NCBI GenBank assembly: GCA_030180075.1
Contig: JASNJN010000074.1
Coordinates: 1 to 45,788, forward strand
Length of the DNA stretch: 45,788 nt
Direction of reading: 5' to 3'
From: Mikrocytos mackini
Lineage: Eukaryota; Endomyxa; Ascetosporea; Mikrocytida; Mikrocytiidae
In this document: positions 38,297 to 45,788 of the stretch, one piece after another
Layout of the letters: every line of letters begins with the position of its first letter
Position numbering within the stretch: the first letter of the stretch is position 1
Program-made: the position numbers and the translations under genes
Notes under the pieces: generated by a model
What the model was told of the DNA's origin: nothing
Seen by the model: only the letters and a program-made list of their open reading frames with translations
Databases searched by the model: none

Positions 38297-38785
38297 ATGA
38301 TGATATTTGCAGTTCTGATTCTCTTCAGTGAGTTTACATCCGGATCTTCTGTGGCAACGGGTCATAAAATATTCAAGAAGAAAACGAGGACGATTCCCAG
38401 CTTTATGCGACCTACAGAAAACTCCTTGAATAAATTACCGACCATTAACATAAAGAAATGCAAATCTAAGAGAGCTAAGACCAAAACGTTAATAATTTCA
38501 AAAGTTCCAACTTGTTTTAATTCACCAGGACCCGATTACTATGATGAAAATGATATTATAAACATCAGAGTCAACAACTCATTTATGAATTGTCCACTTA
38601 AAAACGATCAATTAAACCAAACCATTTATGGGACAATCGAAACATCAAACAAAAAACGTTTCAAGAGGAATAAAACACCAATTACTTCTAGGAGAAATAA
38701 CAACTTGGACACATCCAATCCTTATATAAATATCACAACTTCTCCGTATTCATATCCATATAAAAGCAGAAACCGACGCCGATAA
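38297..38785 (+). CDS. Small secreted basic protein
   Basis: 162 aa from the ATG at 38297. A signal peptide (about residues 1-19, MIFAVLILFSEFTSG) is followed by a very basic Lys/Arg/Asn/Thr-rich chain with three Cys and several N-glycosylation sequons. It ends in a Tyr/Ser then Arg-rich tail (YPYKSRNRRR). No domain is recognised and the mature chain is probably largely disordered. It is divergent from the lectin-LRR gene with 184 bp between the ATGs, so the two may share promoter DNA. It is convergent with NOT1. It could be an effector or a wall-associated protein; the evidence is only the signal peptide and composition. Confidence 0.65.
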   Translation: MMIFAVLILFSEFTSGSSVATGHKIFKKKTRTIPSFMRPTENSLNKLPTINIKKCKSKRAKTKTLIISKVPTCFNSPGPDYYDENDIINIRVNNSFMNCPLKNDQLNQTIYGTIETSNKKRFKRNKTPITSRRNNNLDTSNPYINITTSPYSYPYKSRNRRR

Positions 38786-38858
38786 TCCTAAAATAAATTA
38801 TGTTGATACCATTTATAAACCAGAACAAATTTTATTTTGTATTTAATAACATAAATAA

Positions 38859-41800
38859 TTATGTTTTCTTTGAATACTCTCTTGTGCAAATCTTAGAAAT
38901 CGAGTCAAACAATTTCTGCATGTCCTTACTCTTATAAACATACTCTTGGCACCAAAGCTCGAAACATGGATTTCCTCTAAGTTCTAAGAACACGACCAAT
39001 ACACCCCATGGGTGTGGTCTCTGCGAAATCAGTCTCTCTACCAATACTCTTGTGATGATCTCCTTTAACTCTCCTTCTTTCGCATTGATAAACACCTGCG
39101 TTAAAACAACGGATGCGACGAATGTCTCCAACGATGGGAACCGCAAAAAGTTCACCAATGACTCTACAAAAGATACCTTGAAACTGTAACTGCCCATCTT
39201 CAGCAGATAGAATATCACCTTTGAGATCTTGAAAATGGAAAAGTGATATTTCAACAATCTGTCTGAAGTCTCTTCTTTCAGTGCAATGTAAAATCTCTTT
39301 GCTTTGTTTTCACTATCCGATGATTTATTTCCTTCTCCGCTTAATCCTGACGTAGATTCTGTTTCTACATTTCCCTTTGTTTCCTTAATCTCGCAAATCG
39401 CAACGTTCAACATCGAAACAATAAAATCATATGCGCTTTTCCTCGTCTTAAAATCGAACACCAATTCATCATTCGACGCGAAGTTTGGCGATATTTTCCC
39501 GGCCATATCCGCCAGTCCGACGAAGTCATTCATTTCCACAGAGGATGCCAGTTCTTTCAAATCATAAGCTGACACAAATCCTTCGGATACCAGTCGTTTT
39601 TGGGAACAGAAGCTGCTAAATAGGCCGTTTGTTATGAACGGGTCAGTCATCTTTAGTGATGGTTTGTGCGCAGATGTTGTGAAGTTTAGAACCTGTATAC
39701 AATGAGTAGGAATGTATGGGATTATCAGCTGGAAATTAACTGTTAAAAATCTCGGGTAGTCGTGCAGAAGCACTAAACATAGTGCAGATACATCTCTAAA
39801 CAGTATTCTCTCAATGTTGCTGTTTCTTTCTACAACTTCTAAATGTTTGAGAAGGTGAATGAATAAGCTTATAAAATAATTCCGCTTGAGTGGATTAAGA
39901 ATTGAAGTTATCATGAATGTCCGCCGAAGCTGCCTAACCCAGGTGCATAAATAGATTCCCCAAAGCTCCTCATTGAAAGGTTTGTTTGTTTTCATAATCT
40001 CGAGTGTTGAAATCCATTGGTTGCTGTTTAACTGAGTTTTGTTTTCGATTTCCTCCGTCTTTATTTCGCTAATTGCTGGAAGAGGCCCAATTAACCCCAT
40101 GAAGGTTACAAATTTATCCTTAAGTTGGTCTTCTATCTTTTCTGGCCGGGAAAACATAAACATCTTTTCTATCCTGGTCCCCAACAGATTCATAAACATA
40201 GTGAGCTTTGTGCAGAAGTTCTGCAACGGATTAGGCTGTGCATTGTTGCTAACGAGCAGAAAGTTGAAGTGAACTCGTGTAAGAAGAAGGTCAAGAATAA
40301 AGAATGGGTCGATTGAATTGTTGAAGAAAGGCTCTAGGGACATTAACAAGAGCTGATTTATAGCCTCAAGGTCTTTCTTTTCGTCAAAGTGGCTCAAGAA
40401 AATATCGTCGACAATTTGAACATACTCCTTTGCGTCCAAATCTGCCGGTGTTGCAAGTGTGCTGGACTCTGGTATATTAGAAAACACTGTGTAACTAAGT
40501 AGATGTTCTTTTAGTCCCAAAACATTTTTCTTGATCTCTCTTTCAACTGGTGCTTTTGCACCTTGTGTCATTTCCCAAACCAATGTTGTTATCAAGTTCT
40601 TGTTTAGTAATTTTAATTCTGTCACTTCTGCACTTACAAGGTTTATAACCTCATCAAGGCATAGTCCTAGGTCTACCTTGGTCTTAATATTGACTTGCTC
40701 TAGAATGCTTTTGACAGAAGCCAATTCTTCATTATATTTCATGAAAACAAGCTGATAACTTGTTTTTACTTTAACCTGTTCTAGTTTTGCGAAGTTTTTA
40801 AAAATTACCTTTTTCATCACGTTTTCAGTGTCGTGTACACTCCTTACTCCGTTTATGTTTTCTCTTAGGAATGATATAAACCATATGATTATGATTTGTT
40901 TCCATAATGCTTCGTCAGTCTTTCTAAACATGTTTGAAGCGTCCAATAGGGTGGAAATGTCCAAAGAGTTTGTCTGTAGAGCAAGGTATAGAGCCCATTG
41001 GAAAAAGTTTACGACACGGCCGTTGGGTAAGTTATGGGACGGTCGCACTTTTATCTTCTCTAGTTCGCCTATTACGAATTTAGTGTAGCAGATATTTATT
41101 AGTTTATCTACGAAGAAGGATTTCTGCAGATTTATTATCTTTGTCATATGGTTAAAGATGTTTTTGAAGTTAGCTTTTGTTTCGGAGTCTATAATTAGGG
41201 CAAAGGAGTAAACCACCAAAGGTTTAATCACCTGGAAAAACAGTTCTTTGGAGGAAATCTCAACGTTTAAGTTTAAAATTTTAATGTAGTCAAAATGCTT
41301 TTGTATTTGATCGAATGGGACCACTAAATTCTTTTCTTTTAATTTGTCCCTTGTTATTTCCAATAAGTTATTGAAGATCTTTTCCACTACTTTACCAGTA
41401 ACTGTTTCTTTTTTGTCCCAAATTAAATGTGAATTTTTTATGCACGAGTTCACGTTGTTTCTCAGTTCTCTAACGAGGCCCATCTTTACGCCCTCAAGTT
41501 TGATTATGCTGTTGTGTTCGTATTCCAGTAAGAACTTATTCGAATTTTTGTTGCGAACAATTTCAGTTGTGGATGAAAAATAATGGCAAATATCTTTGAC
41601 AATGAAGTAAATAAGATCGTTGGAGATTAGTTTCGATAGAGTGGTTAGTAGTAACATGCTGGTTTTGTTTGCTTTTATAGAAATAGATCTTTTGATAGCA
41701 GGTGACTTTGCTAGTTTTGGGAAAAGCGTTTGTAAGGTTTTTTCATTCAATTGGTTCAAGTAGAAGTCATAGAACTCTTCTAAGCTGTTCTGGAAGTTAT

Positions 41801-44453
41801 TGTTTTCCATAAAGTTACTCTCTTCTTTTATCTTCTTTAGTAATTCTGTGATGCTATAGATTCCAAAGAAATCACAATATTCCGTTAGTATAAACTTAAT
41901 TTTTTTAATGAGTTCAGCTTTTATGTAGGGCAAGACTGTTCCTTTGATATAAACATGGCACAATATGTCAACAGCATTAAAGTCTTGGTTACACTTATTG
42001 TAATAGGCGAGAAAATTGTTCTGTACTTTGTTATAGGTTCTACCGAACATAATAATAGATTTAGCAGTGACTTCTTGAGACGCAAATGAAAGATTCCTTT
42101 TTATAAATTTGCCACTATAAAAGGACTTGAAGGCTTTGTAATGTGAAGTGGTGAACATGTTAAGGAAATTTAGTTTCATGTGCCTATACTCGGAGATTTC
42201 CTTTGTGTTTAAGGATTTCTTTGGAACCTTAAGACCATGGTTTCGGGTCATTTTAAGCACCTGTTTTATTTCATAACAGTAAGTTCGACTGAATCTTGGA
42301 GAGGCGAGCATTTCCTGCACAAATCCTACAATGATTTTAATAAAGCTGTTTTGTCTGTTGTATATAGTCGAATGAACAGTCGCTTTCAAAATTTCAATCA
42401 GGAATGGGGCTACACAATTCTCTGTGATTGATATGCTGTATCTACTTTCGTTCAGAACGGAATCAAGGTCGAGATCGAATAGCTTTATTGGTTTGTCTTT
42501 GGCGATCAGGCTTCTGCCCAAGTACTCGCCAAGTGAACGTGAAAAGACAATCGTCTGCATCTTTAACCGAGAGGCAATCTTGTTGGACAGGTATATCACT
42601 TTCGAAAACTTGTAAATACCGTGGAAAACTGTGCATGCTGCAGTGTCTATTATCTCGTTTAATCTCTCGTTTTCAGCGGAGTCTATTATAGTAAGAATCA
42701 TTGGTAACAAATCGTTATTTGCTATCATTATTATTATGAGTTTTATAGAGAGTTTCCTGAGTTCTTTATCGTTGTTTCTATTTATTATATTCTTTATATT
42801 AAGCTTTATGTTTACAAGATCATTTAATATCAATTCAAGTTTGAAGTAAGGGTTTTCCAGATGTTTCTGAAGCCACCTCTCGAGGAAATCAGATAAGTTA
42901 GGGCAAAGAATGTCTCGTTGGTCAAATCCTGAAGTTAGAAGATAGTTTAATGTTGTAGTACATTTGATTTCGCTGTCCAGTTCTCTGTTGTTGTATTGGG
43001 ATGCCAATTGCAGCGCCTTTCTCAGCGCGTTATCTTCTGCTACGCAACCTTTTCGAAGGTTGATGGATTCGAAGAGCATATCTATAGGGCGAGGCGAAGG
43101 AAGAACGTAATTCACAAACTTGGAAAGTAGATCATAAAGGAAGTCGGCCATTTTGTCATAGCTTGATTTGTCAAGTTTCTTGAAATTGTTTTTGGAAGAC
43201 TGTAAGGTGTTGTATATCTTTAAAAATAATTCCTCTAATTTTCTCACCTTTGTCTGTTTGTTCAGAATCAACAAAGAGGTACCCAATAAAAGTGCATCCA
43301 AGTTCCAGTTGCTAATTGTTGTCTTTATATCACTCTTGAAGTCGCAAAAGAACATGAAAAGGTTGTTGATGAAGAACTCACTATGTGCTTTGGAAAACAA
43401 GAATCTTTTGTTTTTCTCTATGTCTACTCCGACAGGTTTGTTCTTTGTTTTGAATATAGCTTTCCATCCCTTCAGATCCTGTGGGACATCGAACTCCTGG
43501 AAGTAAAACTTTGTAGTCAGTTTTTTCATCGGACTGATTTGGTATATGTCCGGAAAGTTTTTTGAGAGCACGCTCATGGGCGCAGTTATGTTTTCCTTGT
43601 ATTTGTTAAAGCCAAGTGTAGAAGCTTTCTTGAGGGAGACAGAAAGCATGAAAAATACAGATTTTTTAAGAATGAGACTTACAATCGAACCTTTATCACC
43701 TGCTTCAAGATTCTTTAGTATGAGTACTACATCTTTCAATAGATTCTCGTTGTACTCAAGATACTGACTCTCCAACTTCTTCACAATATCTCTGTTGAAG
43801 TTCCAGATGAGGTTGATGAGTGTAGCGCCGTTCATTGTGTTTCCTCCCTTATGTTTGTCTATTATTCGCTTACATTTGTTGTAGAAACCAAAACTGTAAC
43901 ATAGTTCTTTTAAGTTAGACTCTACGAACTTTCGGAATGAGCGCTCACGAATAAAAGTGTTCTCAACCTCGTTTATTTTGTTTATATCGTGAAGCTGTAG
44001 CTCGAAGGTAATTTCGTTATATAAAACGCTCGCCCAGTATTCATCTCCGTATTTGTCGTCTAATGTTTTCTTAAAGTCGTCGAATTCGAAGAAAGGAAGA
44101 CAAATGAAGTATTCTATTAGAGGGTTTTTGTCGATGGTATAGCAGTTTTCCGTGTAGTAATCTATAACTACATCTTTAATATCTTCATCCTCTTTGGGGC
44201 ATACTTCGGGAATGACTACTAGAATGAAATTGACAAGACCGCCCTTCTTTGGATTGTTTAATATGATTTCTATTATTAGGTCTTTTACATCTGATTCACT
44301 GTAAGTGGCTACTTGGGCTACGTGCTCGCAAAACAGGGAGATGATCTGTAGACTGTTGAGTTTAGAGTAGTCTATCTGGAGCAATGCATCTCTTGTCACC
44401 CTGTAATTCTGTAGGATGTAATGGAACTTGGGATTGGCTTCAGATTCTGTCAT
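38859..44453 (-). CDS. NOT1: CCR4-NOT complex scaffold subunit NOT1
   Basis: 1864 aa in a single exon from the ATG at 44453. The protein is helical throughout, as expected for the HEAT/MIF4G solenoid of NOT1. The clearest signature is the conserved C-terminal NOT1 domain: VLLHDYPRFL followed by IPYIPTHCIQVLNF and SLKMTDPF (about 1555-1605), close to the equivalent stretch of human CNOT1. Ser/Glu-rich low complexity interrupts the C-terminal part (about 1690-1720). I cannot place the middle MIF4G and CAF40-binding regions by eye. NOT1 is the platform on which the deadenylases and the NOT2/NOT3 module assemble, so it shortens poly(A) tails. The length is near that of other eukaryotes (about 2100-2400), so the gene is not strongly reduced. 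Confidence 0.88.
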   Translation of the reverse strand: MTESEANPKFHYILQNYRVTRDALLQIDYSKLNSLQIISLFCEHVAQVATYSESDVKDLIIEIILNNPKKGGLVNFILVVIPEVCPKEDEDIKDVVIDYYTENCYTIDKNPLIEYFICLPFFEFDDFKKTLDDKYGDEYWASVLYNEITFELQLHDINKINEVENTFIRERSFRKFVESNLKELCYSFGFYNKCKRIIDKHKGGNTMNGATLINLIWNFNRDIVKKLESQYLEYNENLLKDVVLILKNLEAGDKGSIVSLILKKSVFFMLSVSLKKASTLGFNKYKENITAPMSVLSKNFPDIYQISPMKKLTTKFYFQEFDVPQDLKGWKAIFKTKNKPVGVDIEKNKRFLFSKAHSEFFINNLFMFFCDFKSDIKTTISNWNLDALLLGTSLLILNKQTKVRKLEELFLKIYNTLQSSKNNFKKLDKSSYDKMADFLYDLLSKFVNYVLPSPRPIDMLFESINLRKGCVAEDNALRKALQLASQYNNRELDSEIKCTTTLNYLLTSGFDQRDILCPNLSDFLERWLQKHLENPYFKLELILNDLVNIKLNIKNIINRNNDKELRKLSIKLIIIMIANNDLLPMILTIIDSAENERLNEIIDTAACTVFHGIYKFSKVIYLSNKIASRLKMQTIVFSRSLGEYLGRSLIAKDKPIKLFDLDLDSVLNESRYSISITENCVAPFLIEILKATVHSTIYNRQNSFIKIIVGFVQEMLASPRFSRTYCYEIKQVLKMTRNHGLKVPKKSLNTKEISEYRHMKLNFLNMFTTSHYKAFKSFYSGKFIKRNLSFASQEVTAKSIIMFGRTYNKVQNNFLAYYNKCNQDFNAVDILCHVYIKGTVLPYIKAELIKKIKFILTEYCDFFGIYSITELLKKIKEESNFMENNNFQNSLEEFYDFYLNQLNEKTLQTLFPKLAKSPAIKRSISIKANKTSMLLLTTLSKLISNDLIYFIVKDICHYFSSTTEIVRNKNSNKFLLEYEHNSIIKLEGVKMGLVRELRNNVNSCIKNSHLIWDKKETVTGKVVEKIFNNLLEITRDKLKEKNLVVPFDQIQKHFDYIKILNLNVEISSKELFFQVIKPLVVYSFALIIDSETKANFKNIFNHMTKIINLQKSFFVDKLINICYTKFVIGELEKIKVRPSHNLPNGRVVNFFQWALYLALQTNSLDISTLLDASNMFRKTDEALWKQIIIIWFISFLRENINGVRSVHDTENVMKKVIFKNFAKLEQVKVKTSYQLVFMKYNEELASVKSILEQVNIKTKVDLGLCLDEVINLVSAEVTELKLLNKNLITTLVWEMTQGAKAPVEREIKKNVLGLKEHLLSYTVFSNIPESSTLATPADLDAKEYVQIVDDIFLSHFDEKKDLEAINQLLLMSLEPFFNNSIDPFFILDLLLTRVHFNFLLVSNNAQPNPLQNFCTKLTMFMNLLGTRIEKMFMFSRPEKIEDQLKDKFVTFMGLIGPLPAISEIKTEEIENKTQLNSNQWISTLEIMKTNKPFNEELWGIYLCTWVRQLRRTFMITSILNPLKRNYFISLFIHLLKHLEVVERNSNIERILFRDVSALCLVLLHDYPRFLTVNFQLIIPYIPTHCIQVLNFTTSAHKPSLKMTDPFITNGLFSSFCSQKRLVSEGFVSAYDLKELASSVEMNDFVGLADMAGKISPNFASNDELVFDFKTRKSAYDFIVSMLNVAICEIKETKGNVETESTSGLSGEGNKSSDSENKAKRFYIALKEETSDRLLKYHFSIFKISKVIFYLLKMGSYSFKVSFVESLVNFLRFPSLETFVASVVLTQVFINAKEGELKEIITRVLVERLISQRPHPWGVLVVFLELRGNPCFELWCQEYVYKSKDMQKLFDSISKICTREYSKKT

Positions 44454-44572
44454 TTCCTATTTTTGTCGCTTTGTATCCACACTACAAGAGTTTTTGTTTC
44501 GGGGGTTCTTGCCGTCTCTATTCAACGTCTATGTGCTTGTTTATTTTATTCTTTTTGAAATTTTTTAATTTT

Positions 44573-44824
44573 ATGAACACTGACGATCCAACTTTTTCTC
44601 AATCATCAGACAATCAAGTATTACAAAAAACATGCTTTGGAGTGGAGATGACCCCCGAAGAGATGGACATACTAAAAGAATACAAAAATATCGAAAGACA
44701 GAGAGGGAAAGTTATAATAGGCAGTAATGAAAACAGAGACAAAGCTATAGACATACCCGACAATATAAATCCTAAATGTACGATGCAACATGTAGAGTCC
44801 CAAGATGCATACTGTGATAAATAA
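44573..44824 (+). CDS. Small unknown protein
   Basis: 83 aa from the ATG at 44573; the same frame runs further upstream through the T-rich leader but I choose this ATG because TTTTTGAAATTTTTTAATTTT directly before it matches the A/T start motif of other genes here. The sequence is acidic and polar, with one helical segment (TPEEMDILKEYKNIERQRGKV) and three Cys. No family is recognised. It is divergent from NOT1 (119 bp between ATGs). Its stop is 69 bp before the target duplication of the first MITE. Confidence 0.5.
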   Translation: MNTDDPTFSQSSDNQVLQKTCFGVEMTPEEMDILKEYKNIERQRGKVIIGSNENRDKAIDIPDNINPKCTMQHVESQDAYCDK

Positions 44825-44901
44825 TTAGAATACAGTGGTCTCTGGGTTAATGTCACAATTCCCGGTTTTAGATGTGTTTTTGACGATTTTTGTAACATAA
44901 G

Positions 44902-45129
44902 TAGGGATGAGTGAAATATGCTCAAATTATAAAATTTTATATGTTGTTTGTTTCGAGTTAAAAAATATAGAACATTTCAAATTTTTTGAAAATTTTGGTT
45001 TATTAGCAAAATTTTATCAGCATATTTCACCATTTTGAGCATATTTCGCATGTTTAATAGAATATTATTCGCTCACTTTGGTAGTAAAAATATGCTCTTA
45101 GAATTATGAGCATATTCTACTCATCCCTA
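44902..45129. mobile_element. hAT-type MITE, 228 bp
   Basis: Terminal inverted repeats start TAGGGATGAGT and continue with an AATATGCTCA block on both sides (44902-44922 and 45108-45129). The flanks AACATAAG (44894-44901) and AACATAAC (45130-45137) are an 8-bp target duplication with one mismatch. The TAGGG start and 8-bp duplication are typical of the hAT superfamily. Several internal GAGCATATT/AATATGCTC words look like subterminal transposase-binding sites. There is no coding capacity. Confidence 0.75.
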
Positions 45130-45184
45130 AACATAACGCATAAAATGTGACTTAAAAATGTGCCTAACTTTGATATGTTATAAT

Positions 45185-45384
45185 TAGGGGTCGGAAAATA
45201 TGTGATTTGGTAAAAATCATATATTTTTACCAAATTTCAGGAAATTTTCCACCCATAATATCTCCGATTGGAAGGAATTCATATATTTTATTTTATTGAA
45301 AATTCGAAATTATAATGAGATTTTGAAAAAATCATATATAATCATATATTTGCCGATTTTTTGTCATATATTTTCCAACCCCTA
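45185..45384. mobile_element. Second hAT-type MITE, 200 bp
   Basis: The terminal inverted repeat is TAGGGGTYGGAAAATATRTGA at both ends. It is flanked by a perfect 8-bp target duplication GTTATAAT (45177-45184 and 45385-45392). Internal ATCATATATTT words are repeated in both orientations. The sequence differs from the neighbouring MITE, so the two belong to different families. No gene inside. Confidence 0.8.
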
Positions 45385-45394
45385 GTTATAATAA

Positions 45395-45788
45395 TTAGGG
45401 TTTGGTCATTTGATTAAACACGTTAACGACGAAGCGGAGTTCTTTTCTAGATACAAAAAGGCGAAACCAAGTAACCTTGAGTATGTAGAGATAGAACAAC
45501 CTCAAGCACATGCTTCCTTTTGGAAAAACATTTGGGAAGTGCCACAAAACGTTGACACAAGCAAGCTTGAGGATGCAATAAGTCGCTGTAGATTCAGCAA
45601 GCATTCCACCCGGTTGACACACAGTCCGATCAAAGTGGAGGAAGTAGAGCGTGCTCTAACCTTCGCGGCACCATGGAAAGCATGTGGCCCGGACGGTGTG
45701 TACCCACACCTATACAAGATGTTAAAAAAGAAAATCTGTATCATCCTCGCCAGGTTATTTAACAAACTATGGCTAGGCGAGGAGAATC
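45395..45788 (+). pseudogene. Non-LTR retrotransposon reverse transcriptase, 5'-truncated and cut by the window edge
   Basis: An open frame without a start runs from 45395 to the window end. It contains HASFWKNIWEVPQN and, further on, ALTFAAPWKACGPDGVYPHL, the start of the reverse transcriptase domain of LINEs (the W-K-x-x-GPDG pattern before the finger subdomain). It probably belongs to the same class as the LINE endonuclease fragment at 2008-2610, but they do not overlap. Its left end abuts the target duplication of the second MITE. The base composition is more balanced than in the flanking DNA. Confidence 0.75.

Overview
The window is AT-rich nuclear DNA from a eukaryote. It carries a tRNA gene with internal A and B boxes, eukaryote-only proteins (NOT1, USP-type deubiquitinases, NOG1, a Cid1-like nucleotidyltransferase) and eukaryotic transposons. 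The genes have no visible introns, use the standard code (TAA, TAG and TGA all occur as stops) and are tightly packed; two divergent start codons are only 26 bp apart. Several products are secreted or membrane-anchored. This fits a compact, intron-poor parasitic protist, for example a microsporidian-like or ascetosporean-like lineage, but I cannot fix the taxon from sequence alone.

Layout. 1-2.6 kb is repeat DNA: a nested foldback element and the 3' end of a LINE with a restriction-like endonuclease. 2.9-8.5 kb holds a membrane-anchored helical protein, a frameshifted Merlin/ISXO2-like transposase, a small unknown gene with a frameshift, and a second helical protein, separated by gene-poor DNA with several hairpins. 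8.5-11.2 kb is gene-poor, with one small insertion between 15-bp direct repeats and a possible decayed gene; it ends at tRNA-Gly(UCC). 11.4-20.0 kb is a dense gene block: Cid1-like nucleotidyltransferase, membrane-anchored helical protein, USP20/33-type deubiquitinase split by one in-frame TAA, secreted helical protein, and secreted pepsin-like protease. 20.06-26.96 kb is a 6.9-kb MULE with about 155-bp terminal inverted repeats, a 1090-aa transposase with C2H2, SWIM and PHD zinc fingers, and 3.3 kb of non-coding DNA. 27.2-44.8 kb is the second dense block: unknown Lys-rich protein, thymidine kinase, NOG1, type I membrane protein, USP7-like deubiquitinase split by a frameshift, a secreted C-type-lectin/FN3/LRR protein, small secreted basic protein, NOT1 scaffold and a small unknown protein. 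44.9-45.8 kb has two small hAT-type MITEs, each between 8-bp target duplications, and the start of a LINE reverse transcriptase running off the edge.

How it fits together. Housekeeping roles cover mRNA 3'-end turnover (NOT1, Cid1-like), ribosome assembly (NOG1), nucleotide salvage (thymidine kinase) and ubiquitin removal (two USPs). Interleaved are at least seven secreted or surface candidates, as expected for a parasite. Three genes have frameshifts that would each be repaired by one extra A in a short A-run, so these may be homopolymer errors in the assembly. The internal TAA of the USP20/33 gene does not fit that explanation.
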